From NCBI GenBank assembly GCA_022736605.1, contig DZDB01000004.1, forward strand, positions 1 to 13,633: 13,633 nucleotides of DNA. Reading direction: 5' to 3'. This document shows positions 7,409 to 13,633 of the stretch, one piece after another. Each line of letters begins with the position of its first letter. Within the stretch, counting starts at the first letter, position 1. The translations under genes were made by a program, and so were the position numbers. Under the pieces are notes generated by a model. That model was not told the origin of the DNA. It saw only the letters and a program-made list of their open reading frames with translations, and did no database searches. The DNA is from Sideroxydans lithotrophicus. Lineage in GTDB: Bacteria > Pseudomonadota > Gammaproteobacteria > Burkholderiales > Sulfuriferulaceae.

Positions 7409-8376
7409 TGCGTTTGCTCCCAACGCTGTAGTGCTTCATGTAGACCGATTTCATCGGGTGCGGGAATGCCCAGTGAGCGCGCAACCTGCTGGTTGATGCT
7501 CACACTAAAATATTTGGGATATTGCGGCGGCGGCAGGCTACCGGAATTAAACGTACGGACGACTATTTCACCCGCCTGGCGGCCAATTTGCGCAGGTTTG
7601 GAATACAGCGCAACCAGCGCACCGGCACGTACCAGCGCTTGTGAATATCCCACCAGAGGATCGCGATAACGATAACTGGTAAGTAACACGCTCTGAATGG
7701 TATTTTTGTTGTAAAGCCGGGGCTCGGGCAAAGCCAGCAATACATCACTGCCAGCAAGCACACGCTCCAGAATGGGCAACAGGCCAATATCCGAATTAAC
7801 CTCGGCGCTCACCAGTTGCAGACGCTGAGCCTTGGCAGCAACCTGGAGTGCCTCCTGTTTGGACTGCTCGCCGGGTTGCAGCAGCATGCCCACTTTATTA
7901 CGCCCGGGAAATGCCAGCCGGATTAGTGCAAACTGCCGTGAATAGGGCTGATCAAGATAGATAGCGCTGAGCATCCGGCGATCAGCGATTGCACTCCGCG
8001 ACAACATGTCAAAACCGTCTTTAGGCACCAATGTCGCCAAAACAGGGGTGCGCAATTGTCGTTCCAATGCCGCTTCTGTGGCTTTCAAGCCAACACTCAA
8101 AATCAGCCGGGATTCTCTGGCTGCGAGGTCATCCACACCATTCAGCGTTTCAACTGTAACACTCAGTGTCGGTTTTTCCTGAGCCAGTTGAAGCTTGAGG
8201 CTATCAGCCACTTCCCGATACGCTGCGCCGTCTTCGCTTAACAAAACCAGCACGTCGGCCGCATGGGCAGGCGTAACCAACAGACAGGCAGCCAATAGAC
8301 ACGCACCACCCCAACACACTGAGCGCAGCTGATGTAACCAACTACGCTTGTGTTGTGAAGTTACGAATGACGACAC
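7405..8376 (-). CDS. Periplasmic ABC_sub_bind-type solute-binding protein, without transporter partners
   Basis: 323 residues from GTG 8376. A signal sequence is clear: basic KRSWLHQLR (10-18), a hydrophobic stretch to about 34, and AHA at 37-39 before Ala40-Asp41. LAAC at 28-31 could instead be a lipobox. The mature part (about 284 residues, starting ADVLVLLSEDGAAYREVADSL) resembles the ABC_sub_bind (PF04392, TrpX-like) family of two-lobed binding proteins: a lobe with repeated hydrophobic strands, LILSVGLKATEAA near 91-103, and VLLALPEPRLYNKNTIQSVL in the second lobe. No permease or ATPase gene adjoins it. Its stop overlaps the start of the GGDEF-EAL gene (ATGA), which suggests it is a ligand receptor for that protein rather than a transporter part. 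The ligand is unknown. dnaQ ends 19 bases upstream, and no strong Shine-Dalgarno precedes the GTG, so the exact start is uncertain. Confidence 0.85.
   Translation of the reverse strand: MSSFVTSQHKRSWLHQLRSVCWGGACLLAACLLVTPAHAADVLVLLSEDGAAYREVADSLKLQLAQEKPTLSVTVETLNGVDDLAARESRLILSVGLKATEAALERQLRTPVLATLVPKDGFDMLSRSAIADRRMLSAIYLDQPYSRQFALIRLAFPGRNKVGMLLQPGEQSKQEALQVAAKAQRLQLVSAEVNSDIGLLPILERVLAGSDVLLALPEPRLYNKNTIQSVLLTSYRYRDPLVGYSQALVRAGALVALYSKPAQIGRQAGEIVVRTFNSGSLPPPQYPKYFSVSINQQVARSLGIPAPDEIGLHEALQRWEQTQ
7417..7421 (-). promoter_or_regulatory. Ribosome-binding site deciding the GGDEF-EAL start
   Basis: GGGAG on the minus strand, 8 bases before ATG 7408, inside the last codons of the upstream gene. 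It rejects the earlier TTG (7423), whose last base lies in this element. Confidence 0.7.
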
Positions 8377-8395
8377 AATGAGTCAGACGTGATAT

Positions 8396-9097
8396 CTATT
8401 GAATTGGCGATGCAACTCGCCACATCACATGGTTGCTCTCTTGTATCAAGGTATCGAGAACCGCTTCATGCTGTAGCAATTCTTCGGGCGACGCAGTCAC
8501 GATTCGCAACGGCACCCTTAAACTGCCAGCAGTCGCAGCAAAGTGTAGTGGCGTCGCCTCAACTTCCATACTCAAGCTTTCCTGACCACGCGTCATGCCA
8601 ATATAGACAGCGGCCAGCAACTCGGCGTCCAGCAGCGCGCCATGCAGGCTACGACTGGTATTGTCTACATCGTATCGACGACATAAAGCATCAAGGTTGT
8701 TTTTTTGGCCTGGATGCAGCTCTTTGGCCAGCTTGAGTGTATCAATGACGTCCGGACAACTGTCCTGCATCGGTGGGCGCCCCAGCAGTTTCAATTCGGC
8801 ATTGAGAAAACCCAGATCAAACGGGGCGTTGTGGATCACCAGTTCGGCGCCCTGCATGAATGCAATCAATTCATCATAGATATCGGCAAAGCGCGGCTTA
8901 TCCTGTAAGAACTCACTGGACAAGCCGTGTACCTGCATGGCACCTGCATCAATCTCACGATCCGGATTCAGGTAGCGGTGAAAACGGTTACCGGTCAGAC
9001 GCCGGTTCAGCATTTCCACCCCGGCTACTTCGATGATGCGATGACCTTGTCGGGGATCCAGGCCCGTCGTTTCAGTATCGAGAAATATTTGTCGCAT
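8396..9097 (-). CDS. dnaQ: DNA polymerase III epsilon subunit (3'-5' proofreading exonuclease)
   Basis: Epsilon proofreads for the replicative polymerase, bound between the alpha subunit and the clamp. All exonuclease motifs of the DEDDh family are present: ExoI DTETTGLDP (Asp7, Glu9), ExoII HNAPFDLGFLN (Asp94) and ExoIII HGALLDAE (His152, Asp157). GQESLSM at 171-177 sits where E. coli epsilon has its beta-clamp motif (GQTSMAF). The C-terminal tail that binds alpha follows. Its 233 residues are close to the E. coli length of 243. Start ATG 9097 has AAGGA (complement of 9105-9109) 7 bases upstream. It lies 33 bases downstream of rnhA on the same strand, so an rnhA-dnaQ transcript is likely. 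Confidence 0.97.
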   Translation of the reverse strand: MRQIFLDTETTGLDPRQGHRIIEVAGVEMLNRRLTGNRFHRYLNPDREIDAGAMQVHGLSSEFLQDKPRFADIYDELIAFMQGAELVIHNAPFDLGFLNAELKLLGRPPMQDSCPDVIDTLKLAKELHPGQKNNLDALCRRYDVDNTSRSLHGALLDAELLAAVYIGMTRGQESLSMEVEATPLHFAATAGSLRVPLRIVTASPEELLQHEAVLDTLIQESNHVMWRVASPIQ

Positions 9098-9130
9098 GCC
9101 TGCGTCCTTATCGTTATTTTCAACCGTCCC

Positions 9131-9580
9131 TTAGCTAACAGTCAGGATACCCTGATTCGCCAGCGCGTCAGCTCGCTCATTACCAGGATGCCCAGCATGC
9201 CCTTTTACCCAGAACCATTCTACTGCGTGCTGACTCGTCAAAGCCTCCAGACGTTGCCACAAATCCACATTTTTTACTGGTGCATTTGCGCTGGTGCGCC
9301 AATTACGGCGCTTCCAGCCCGGCATCCATTCCGTCATGCCCTTCATCACATATTGTGAATCGGTGTGAATACATACGTTACTATGGCTTTTCAGGCTTTG
9401 CAGCGCTTCGATCACCGCCATCATCTCCATGCGGTTGTTTGTCGTCATGCGCTCCCCACCGACCAACTCCCGGCGGTGCTCACCGCAGACGAGCAATGCG
9501 CCCCACCCCCCAATACCCGGATTGCCTTTGCACGCCCCATCCGAATAAATATCCACTACCTGCACCGCCTTGTCACTCAT
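9131..9580 (-). CDS. rnhA: Ribonuclease HI
   Basis: RNase HI cleaves the RNA strand of RNA-DNA hybrids, removing R-loops and primers. The 149 residues fit the family (E. coli 155). The catalytic carboxylates are all visible: Asp14 (YSDGACKGNPG), Glu52 (NNRMEMMAVIEAL), Asp74 (HTDSQYV) and Asp138 (NERADALA). His128 in VKGHAGHPGNERAD matches the mobile-loop histidine of E. coli. The basic stretch GWKRRNWRT (88-96) corresponds to the substrate-binding handle. Its ATG overlaps the end of the methyltransferase gene by 8 bases (ATGAGTGA), so translational coupling is likely. Confidence 0.98.
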   Translation of the reverse strand: MSDKAVQVVDIYSDGACKGNPGIGGWGALLVCGEHRRELVGGERMTTNNRMEMMAVIEALQSLKSHSNVCIHTDSQYVMKGMTEWMPGWKRRNWRTSANAPVKNVDLWQRLEALTSQHAVEWFWVKGHAGHPGNERADALANQGILTVS

Positions 9581-10328
9581 CTGTATGCTTCAACTTTCGG
9601 TATTGATTTAAATTAACAACTTTGCGCGCTGTCGGCGCCATCGCTGCAGCTTTAGTGACTGGTTCGCGCCAGTTTGGCGTAATCAGCCGCATACCCTGCA
9701 CACGCTTGATGGCCTGGATGAAATATACGCCGCCGCCCATAGCCCACCAGCGATCCCCAGCCGCTTCCATGAAAGCAAAGCGTTGCAACCATGGCTCACG
9801 TATGAATGGCGGCGCATAACAACACATGCGGCCTGCTTCAGTTTCACAGCCCAGCAATGAGAGCCAGTCTTTCAAACGCGGCAAGTTAATGAACTGACCA
9901 CACCAGGGGTAACCTGCATCAGCCTGCTGAAATTTGCGTCGTGCACCCCATAAACTCCAGGGGTTAAATCCGCTCATTATGACGCGGCCTTCCGGCATTA
10001 GCACACGCGTCACTTCGCGCAACACCTGATGAGGGTGGGAAGCAAATTCGAGCACATGGGGCATGACCACCAGATCAATGGATTGGTTGGCGAAAGGCAG
10101 ACTTGCGACATCGGCAACCACGTCGCCCCCCCCACCATCTGCAACACGGTAGCATTTTGGAATACGGCAGTTACGTAACAGATCCTGCTCGGACATGCCC
10201 AACTGCAACGCATTGAACCCAAAAATATTGGCCACCATACGATCAAAATAATCCTGCTCCCGCGCCAGTACATATTGTCCCAGCGGGGTCGTCAGCCATT
10301 GTTGCAGTGTGCAGATCATTTCAGCCAT
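9573..10328 (-). CDS. yafS: YafS-like SAM-dependent methyltransferase family protein
   Basis: 251 residues of the methyltransferase type that sits between rnhA and gloB in E. coli (yafS). The recognisable core is ADVASLPFANQSIDLVVMPH (72-91, an acidic turn followed by motif IV), then HQVLREVTRVLMPEG (100-114) and SGFNPWSLWG (119-128). The last segment is strongly shared with YafS (SGFNPISFMG). The usual glycine-rich SAM loop (motif I, GxGxG) is not visible before residue 72; LQLG (41-44) is where it would be expected, and GGGGD (65-69) comes later. Substrate and activity are unknown. It is divergent from gloB with only 24 bases between start codons and overlaps rnhA at its 3' end. An alternative start is Met4 (10319). 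Confidence 0.85.
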   Translation of the reverse strand: MAEMICTLQQWLTTPLGQYVLAREQDYFDRMVANIFGFNALQLGMSEQDLLRNCRIPKCYRVADGGGGDVVADVASLPFANQSIDLVVMPHVLEFASHPHQVLREVTRVLMPEGRVIMSGFNPWSLWGARRKFQQADAGYPWCGQFINLPRLKDWLSLLGCETEAGRMCCYAPPFIREPWLQRFAFMEAAGDRWWAMGGGVYFIQAIKRVQGMRLITPNWREPVTKAAAMAPTARKVVNLNQYRKLKHTDE

Positions 10329-10352
10329 AACGCACCATGCTATGCTGCAAAA

Positions 10353-11126
10353 ATGTTACAGAAAATTCGCATTCTGCCCATACCCGCATTCACCGATAAT
10401 TACATCTGGCTGATTCAGCGCGGACACCACGCTGCCGTGGTGGACCCAGGCGATGCTGAACCTGTGATGGATTATCTGGCTCATCATCAACTGCAACTGT
10501 GCGCCATTCTGAATACTCATCACCATGCAGATCATACCGGCGGCAACCTGGCGCTGTTGCAGCAATATCCTGTGCCGGTTTACGGGCCAGCCAATGAATC
10601 AATCCCGGGATTAACCCATCCACTGCATGAAAACGACATCGTCAGCCTGCCTGAACTCGCGCTCGAATTCACCGTAATCGACGTACCCGGTCACACGCTA
10701 GGCCACATTGCTTATTATGGTACAGATATATTGCTGTGTGGGGACACCCTGTTTGCGTGCGGTTGCGGCCGATTATTTGAAGGTACGCCTGGGCAAATGT
10801 TAAGTTCGCTAAACAAACTGGCGCAGCTACCCACACAAACGGCAGTTTACTGCGCACATGAATACACACTGGCTAATATTGCTTTCGCGTTGACGCTCGA
10901 ACCCAATAACCCGGCATTGCAACAACGCGCCAAAGATACGCAAATCAAGCGTGCGCAAAAACAGCCAAGCTTGCCATCGACAATCGGTCTTGAGCTAGCG
11001 ACCAATCCGTTTTTACGCTGTAACACTCAAGTTTTGCGATCAGCTGCCGAACATCATTTAAATCAAGTTCTTCCCGATGAAATCGCTGTTTTTAGCGCGA
11101 TACGCACCCTGAAAAATCAATTTTAG
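10353..11126 (+). CDS. gloB: Hydroxyacylglutathione hydrolase (glyoxalase II)
   Basis: GloB hydrolyses S-lactoylglutathione to lactate and glutathione, the second step of methylglyoxal detoxification, in the cytoplasm. It is a metallo-beta-lactamase fold enzyme of 257 residues (E. coli 251). The binuclear metal ligands are all present: His56, His58, Asp60 and His61 (NTHHHADHTGGN), His114 (VPGHTLGH), Asp131 (CGDTLF) and His169 (YCAHEYTLAN). CGCGRLFEGTP (136-146) is a typical glyoxalase II segment. The frame is open further upstream to about 10275, but that would add 26 residues overlapping yafS. ATG 10353 gives the normal N-terminus (MLQKIRILPIPAFTDNYIW). No strong Shine-Dalgarno is seen. mltD follows after 67 bases. 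Confidence 0.97.
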   Translation: MLQKIRILPIPAFTDNYIWLIQRGHHAAVVDPGDAEPVMDYLAHHQLQLCAILNTHHHADHTGGNLALLQQYPVPVYGPANESIPGLTHPLHENDIVSLPELALEFTVIDVPGHTLGHIAYYGTDILLCGDTLFACGCGRLFEGTPGQMLSSLNKLAQLPTQTAVYCAHEYTLANIAFALTLEPNNPALQQRAKDTQIKRAQKQPSLPSTIGLELATNPFLRCNTQVLRSAAEHHLNQVLPDEIAVFSAIRTLKNQF

Positions 11127-11152
11127 GCGTTGTTTTATCAGGCAAACTTGGC

Positions 11153-11182
11153 TTGACTCAAGACGTCTTGCTCCGTTACCAT
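11153..11182 (+). promoter_or_regulatory. Candidate sigma-70-type promoter for mltD
   Basis: TTGACT (11153-11158, 5 of 6 to consensus), an 18-base spacer, then TACCAT (11177-11182, 4 of 6). Transcription would begin about 11189, only a few bases before the mltD ATG at 11194. Confidence 0.4.
11159..11170. promoter_or_regulatory. Perfect 12-base palindrome between the mltD -35 and -10 boxes
   Basis: CAAGACGTCTTG is its own reverse complement. It lies in the spacer of the candidate mltD promoter, where a bound repressor or a MerR-type activator would act. No matching regulator is identified. Confidence 0.35.
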
Positions 11183-11193
11183 CGGGTCGATAT

Positions 11194-12936
11194 ATGGATA
11201 TATTTTTTCGCCACAAGCAATTGAATCATGCTTTGCACATCATACTGCTGGGGGTTTGTGTAACCGCTCCCTGTGCAGCGCTGGCTGATGATTACATGTC
11301 GGGCAACCCAACTGAACCGGTTGCAGCAGCACCTGCCGCGCCCGTCGACAGCACAATAAAAACACCTGCCGTCACCACCAATACCCCGCCAGCCAGCGGC
11401 CAGATCAATCCAGCCTACTCCGATTCTGGCAACTTCCTGCCAGCCGACAATCCAGATTTGGCCGATACCGCTGTCCCTGCGCCAATTTTGACGGGTAATG
11501 CGGGTACAACGGCTCCAACCGATCTATGGGCACGCATACGCAGCGGGTTTTCAATGTCGCCGCTCGATTCACCGCAAGTAGCAAACAGCGTGAACTGGTA
11601 TGCACAGCGTCCTGACTACATGCGGCGCACCATCGAACGCAGCAAAATGTACTTGTTTCATATCATGGAACAAGTTCAAAAGCGCGGCATGCCGTCAGAA
11701 ATCGCGCTATTGCCGATTGTCGAAAGCGCCTTCAACCCAATGGCCTATTCGCGCAGCCATGCGTCGGGCATCTGGCAGTTTATTCCCTCCACAGGCAAGG
11801 ATTTTGGTCTGAAACAAAATGGCTGGTACGATGGCCGCCGCGACATCGTGGCAGCGACCAGTGCGGCACTGAATTATCTCGACAAGTTGCACACCATGTT
11901 TGGCAGCTGGGAATTAGCCCTCGCCGCGTATAACTGCGGTGAAGGCTGCGTTTCTCGCGCCATTGCCAAAAACCAGGCGGCCGGCCTGCCAACCGATTAT
12001 CTGAGTCTCAAACTGCCCGCAGAAACGCGCGACTATGTCCCCAAGCTCATGGCGGTTAAAGAAATCGTTTCCGATCCTGCCATGGTCGGCATGAGCCTGA
12101 GCAGCATTCCGAATCAGGCCTATTTCACCAAGGTCAGCTTGCAAAATCCCATTGATGTCAAACTGGCAGCCAAACTGGCTGACATACCGCTGACCCAGTT
12201 TGAATCACTCAATCCAGCCTACAAAAAGCCCATAGTACGTTCGGACACGCCGCAACAGATTTTGTTGCCGGTCGATAAAGCCGATGCGTTTACGACTAAT
12301 CTGAAAAACTATGACCAGCCGTTGGTGAGCTGGCAAGCTTATTCAGCCAAAGCCGGTGATAGCGCGGTCGGAATCGCCAAAAAATTCGGCGTGACCCTGG
12401 CATGGTTAAAGCAGCACAATGAATTTGCTGTCAATCGTAAAGGCAAACTGACTGAAGACCACACCTTGCTGGTTCCACTGGAAAAAAACCCCGCTGCGGA
12501 CCAACTGGCTATCGCAACATCACGGCCAGAAAAGGCCGATACGGCTGCCAAAAAAGAGCCAACCATCGTGGCGCGTACCCGTCGTGTAATCGTGAAACGA
12601 GGCGAAACACTGGTTTCCATCGCCAAACGCCACCATGTCACATTGGCAGAGCTCAAACGCTGGAATCATCTGCGCAGCATTAAAGTACAAGCTGGCGCGG
12701 AATTGCAGATCGCCGCTACCGATACCATTGAGCACAAAGAGAAACAGACTGTCCTCAAGCTGGCCAAAGCAAAGCCAGGCAAAAGAATCAAACACTACAC
12801 AGTGAAACGGGGAGATACCTTATACAGCATCGCGCAGAAGTTTGACGTTGCGGTGACCGATATCCAGCGCTGGAACAGCATGAAACACAAAGCCAACCTC
12901 AAACCCGGCGTCAAACTCGAATTGCACGAAGGTTAA
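11194..12936 (+). CDS. mltD: Membrane-associated lytic murein transglycosylase D with three LysM repeats
   Basis: MltD cleaves the glycan strands of peptidoglycan in the periplasm, forming 1,6-anhydro ends. The 580 residues comprise a signal sequence (hydrophobic about 12-31, likely cut after CAALA, 27-31), a Pro/Ala/Thr-rich linker (about 40-105) and an SLT domain (about 150-290). Catalytic Glu177 is in LPIVESAFNP, followed by SHASGIWQFIPSTGKDFGL and ALAAYNCGEG. LysM repeats lie at about 381-428 (degenerate), 464-506 and 534-577 (YTVKRGDTLYSIAQKF). E. coli MltD is a lipoprotein, but no clean lipobox is seen here (LGVC at 19-22 is poor), so this one may be soluble or anchored only by LysM binding. 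ATG 11194 has no clear Shine-Dalgarno. It is convergent with the ABC ATPase, 22 bases away. Confidence 0.96.
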   Translation: MDIFFRHKQLNHALHIILLGVCVTAPCAALADDYMSGNPTEPVAAAPAAPVDSTIKTPAVTTNTPPASGQINPAYSDSGNFLPADNPDLADTAVPAPILTGNAGTTAPTDLWARIRSGFSMSPLDSPQVANSVNWYAQRPDYMRRTIERSKMYLFHIMEQVQKRGMPSEIALLPIVESAFNPMAYSRSHASGIWQFIPSTGKDFGLKQNGWYDGRRDIVAATSAALNYLDKLHTMFGSWELALAAYNCGEGCVSRAIAKNQAAGLPTDYLSLKLPAETRDYVPKLMAVKEIVSDPAMVGMSLSSIPNQAYFTKVSLQNPIDVKLAAKLADIPLTQFESLNPAYKKPIVRSDTPQQILLPVDKADAFTTNLKNYDQPLVSWQAYSAKAGDSAVGIAKKFGVTLAWLKQHNEFAVNRKGKLTEDHTLLVPLEKNPAADQLAIATSRPEKADTAAKKEPTIVARTRRVIVKRGETLVSIAKRHHVTLAELKRWNHLRSIKVQAGAELQIAATDTIEHKEKQTVLKLAKAKPGKRIKHYTVKRGDTLYSIAQKFDVAVTDIQRWNSMKHKANLKPGVKLELHEG

Positions 12937-12958
12937 ATAGCTCGTTTACGGCTCGTCT

Positions 12959-13633
12959 TCATGCCCTGACAACCCAGTGGCAACGCACGCTGTGCGTTGC
13001 ATCGAGCTTAGTGACTGCTGGGTAGACACTGCGACAAACGTCCATCACGTGCGGGCAACGTGGGTGAAAGTGACAACCAGCAGGTGGTTGTGCTGGTGAC
13101 GGCAGATCGCCCTTGAGCATGACTGGGTTAGCTGACTCACCAGTCAAGCCTGGCACCGCAGCCAATAGTGCCTGAGTGTAAGGATGTCGCGGCTGCCCCA
13201 ATACCGACAGCGCATCGCCCGTTTCTACGATCCGTCCCAGATACATCACCGCCACCCGTTGCGCTAGGTAATCCACCACGGGCAGGTTGTGTGTGATGAA
13301 CAAATAGCTCAAGCCCAATTCAAACTGTAACTCCTTGAGCAGATTCAGAATTTGTGCCTGTACCGAAACATCCAGCGCGCTGGTGGGTTCGTCGCACACG
13401 ATCAGCTTTGGCCGCACCGCAAGCGCACGGGCGATGGCGATACGCTGGCGCTGCCCACCGGAAAATTCATGGGGATAGCGGTATTGCGATGACTGTGCCA
13501 AGCCAACCTGATCGAGCAGGCGGGCAATTGCTTTTTTACGACCGGCAGCTGACACTTCCACCCCGAGCGCCAGCATGCCTTCTTCCAGAATATCCACGAC
13601 ACGCAGACGCGGATTGAGCGAGCTGTAAGCATC
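12959..13633 (-). CDS. Oligopeptide/dipeptide-type ABC transporter ATP-binding protein (partial, N-terminus cut by window edge)
   Basis: The frame is open to the right edge; 224 residues are visible. They begin just after the Q-loop (DAYSSLNPRLRV), so the Walker A part lies outside. Seen are the signature FSGGQRQRIAIARAL, Walker B LIVCDEPTSALD and the switch histidine in LFITHNLPVV. The C-terminal oligopeptide-family extension follows (RHPYTQALLAAVPG and the Cys-containing CHFHPRCPHVMDVC). This matches DppF/OppF-type subunits that power peptide or nickel import. It could also be the second half of a fused two-domain ATPase (GsiA-like), which the window cannot decide. The frame does not start at GTG 13597, because conserved residues continue upstream of it. 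Confidence 0.93.
   Translation of the reverse strand, partial: DAYSSLNPRLRVVDILEEGMLALGVEVSAAGRKKAIARLLDQVGLAQSSQYRYPHEFSGGQRQRIAIARALAVRPKLIVCDEPTSALDVSVQAQILNLLKELQFELGLSYLFITHNLPVVDYLAQRVAVMYLGRIVETGDALSVLGQPRHPYTQALLAAVPGLTGESANPVMLKGDLPSPAQPPAGCHFHPRCPHVMDVCRSVYPAVTKLDATHSVRCHWVVRA

Noticed and set aside
7409..7423. TTG at 7423 as the start of the GGDEF-EAL protein
   Set aside because: It overlaps the Shine-Dalgarno GGGAG of ATG 7408, which forms a standard ATGA overlap with the upstream stop.
10275..10352. Upstream extension of gloB by 26 codons
   Set aside because: It overlaps the start of the divergent yafS, has no family-like residues, and ATG 10353 gives the normal GloB N-terminus.
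13402..13632. Second open frame over the ABC ATPase on the minus strand
   Set aside because: It is out of frame with the conserved signature and Walker B motifs of the ATPase and has no family features.
1..13633. CRISPR arrays, tRNA/rRNA genes, insertion sequences or prophage genes
   Set aside because: None seen by eye. Genes are tightly packed and of housekeeping type, and all gaps are under 100 bases.

Overview
The window reads as an ordinary, gene-dense piece of a Gram-negative proteobacterial chromosome. Protein character (Mfd, SerB, GloB, RnhA, DnaQ, MltD) and the conserved mltD-gloB-yafS-rnhA-dnaQ neighbourhood suggest a betaproteobacterium, perhaps Nitrosomonadales-like. That assignment is inferred from recall, not from a search. 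There is no gene-free stretch over 300 bases, and I see no tRNA, rRNA, CRISPR or insertion sequence. Both ends are cut inside genes.

Layout. (1) 1-598, minus: a predicted phosphoribosyltransferase, cut at the left edge and divergent from (2) mfd (686-4105, plus), the transcription-repair coupling factor. (3) serB (4110-4955, plus), phosphoserine phosphatase, follows after 4 bases. (4) A small FlgM-like anti-sigma-28 gene (about 5027-5257, plus) sits behind serB. A near-consensus sigma-28 (FliA) promoter at 4953-4979 lies directly in front of it, starting on the serB stop codon. (5) Convergent to it is a minus-strand pair, read from 8376 down to 5294: a periplasmic ABC_sub_bind-type binding protein, then a membrane HAMP-GGDEF-EAL protein with a BarA/GacS-like periplasmic sensor. 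They overlap by ATGA. (6) Upstream on the same strand are a YafS-like methyltransferase, rnhA and dnaQ (10328 down to 8396). (7) Divergent from these are gloB (10353-11126) and mltD (11194-12936), both plus. (8) The right edge holds the C-terminal part of an oligopeptide-type ABC ATPase (minus).

Most of the window is housekeeping: repair, replication, serine synthesis, methylglyoxal detoxification and cell-wall turnover. The part worth attention is 4953-8376. An orphan flgM with its own flagellar promoter faces a two-gene signalling unit that looks like a periplasmic ligand receptor plus a c-di-GMP synthase/phosphodiesterase. It is analogous in layout to NspS-MbaA or ScrB-ScrC but built from different sensor families. 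Both halves bear on the motile/sessile choice, though a functional link between them is only inferred.
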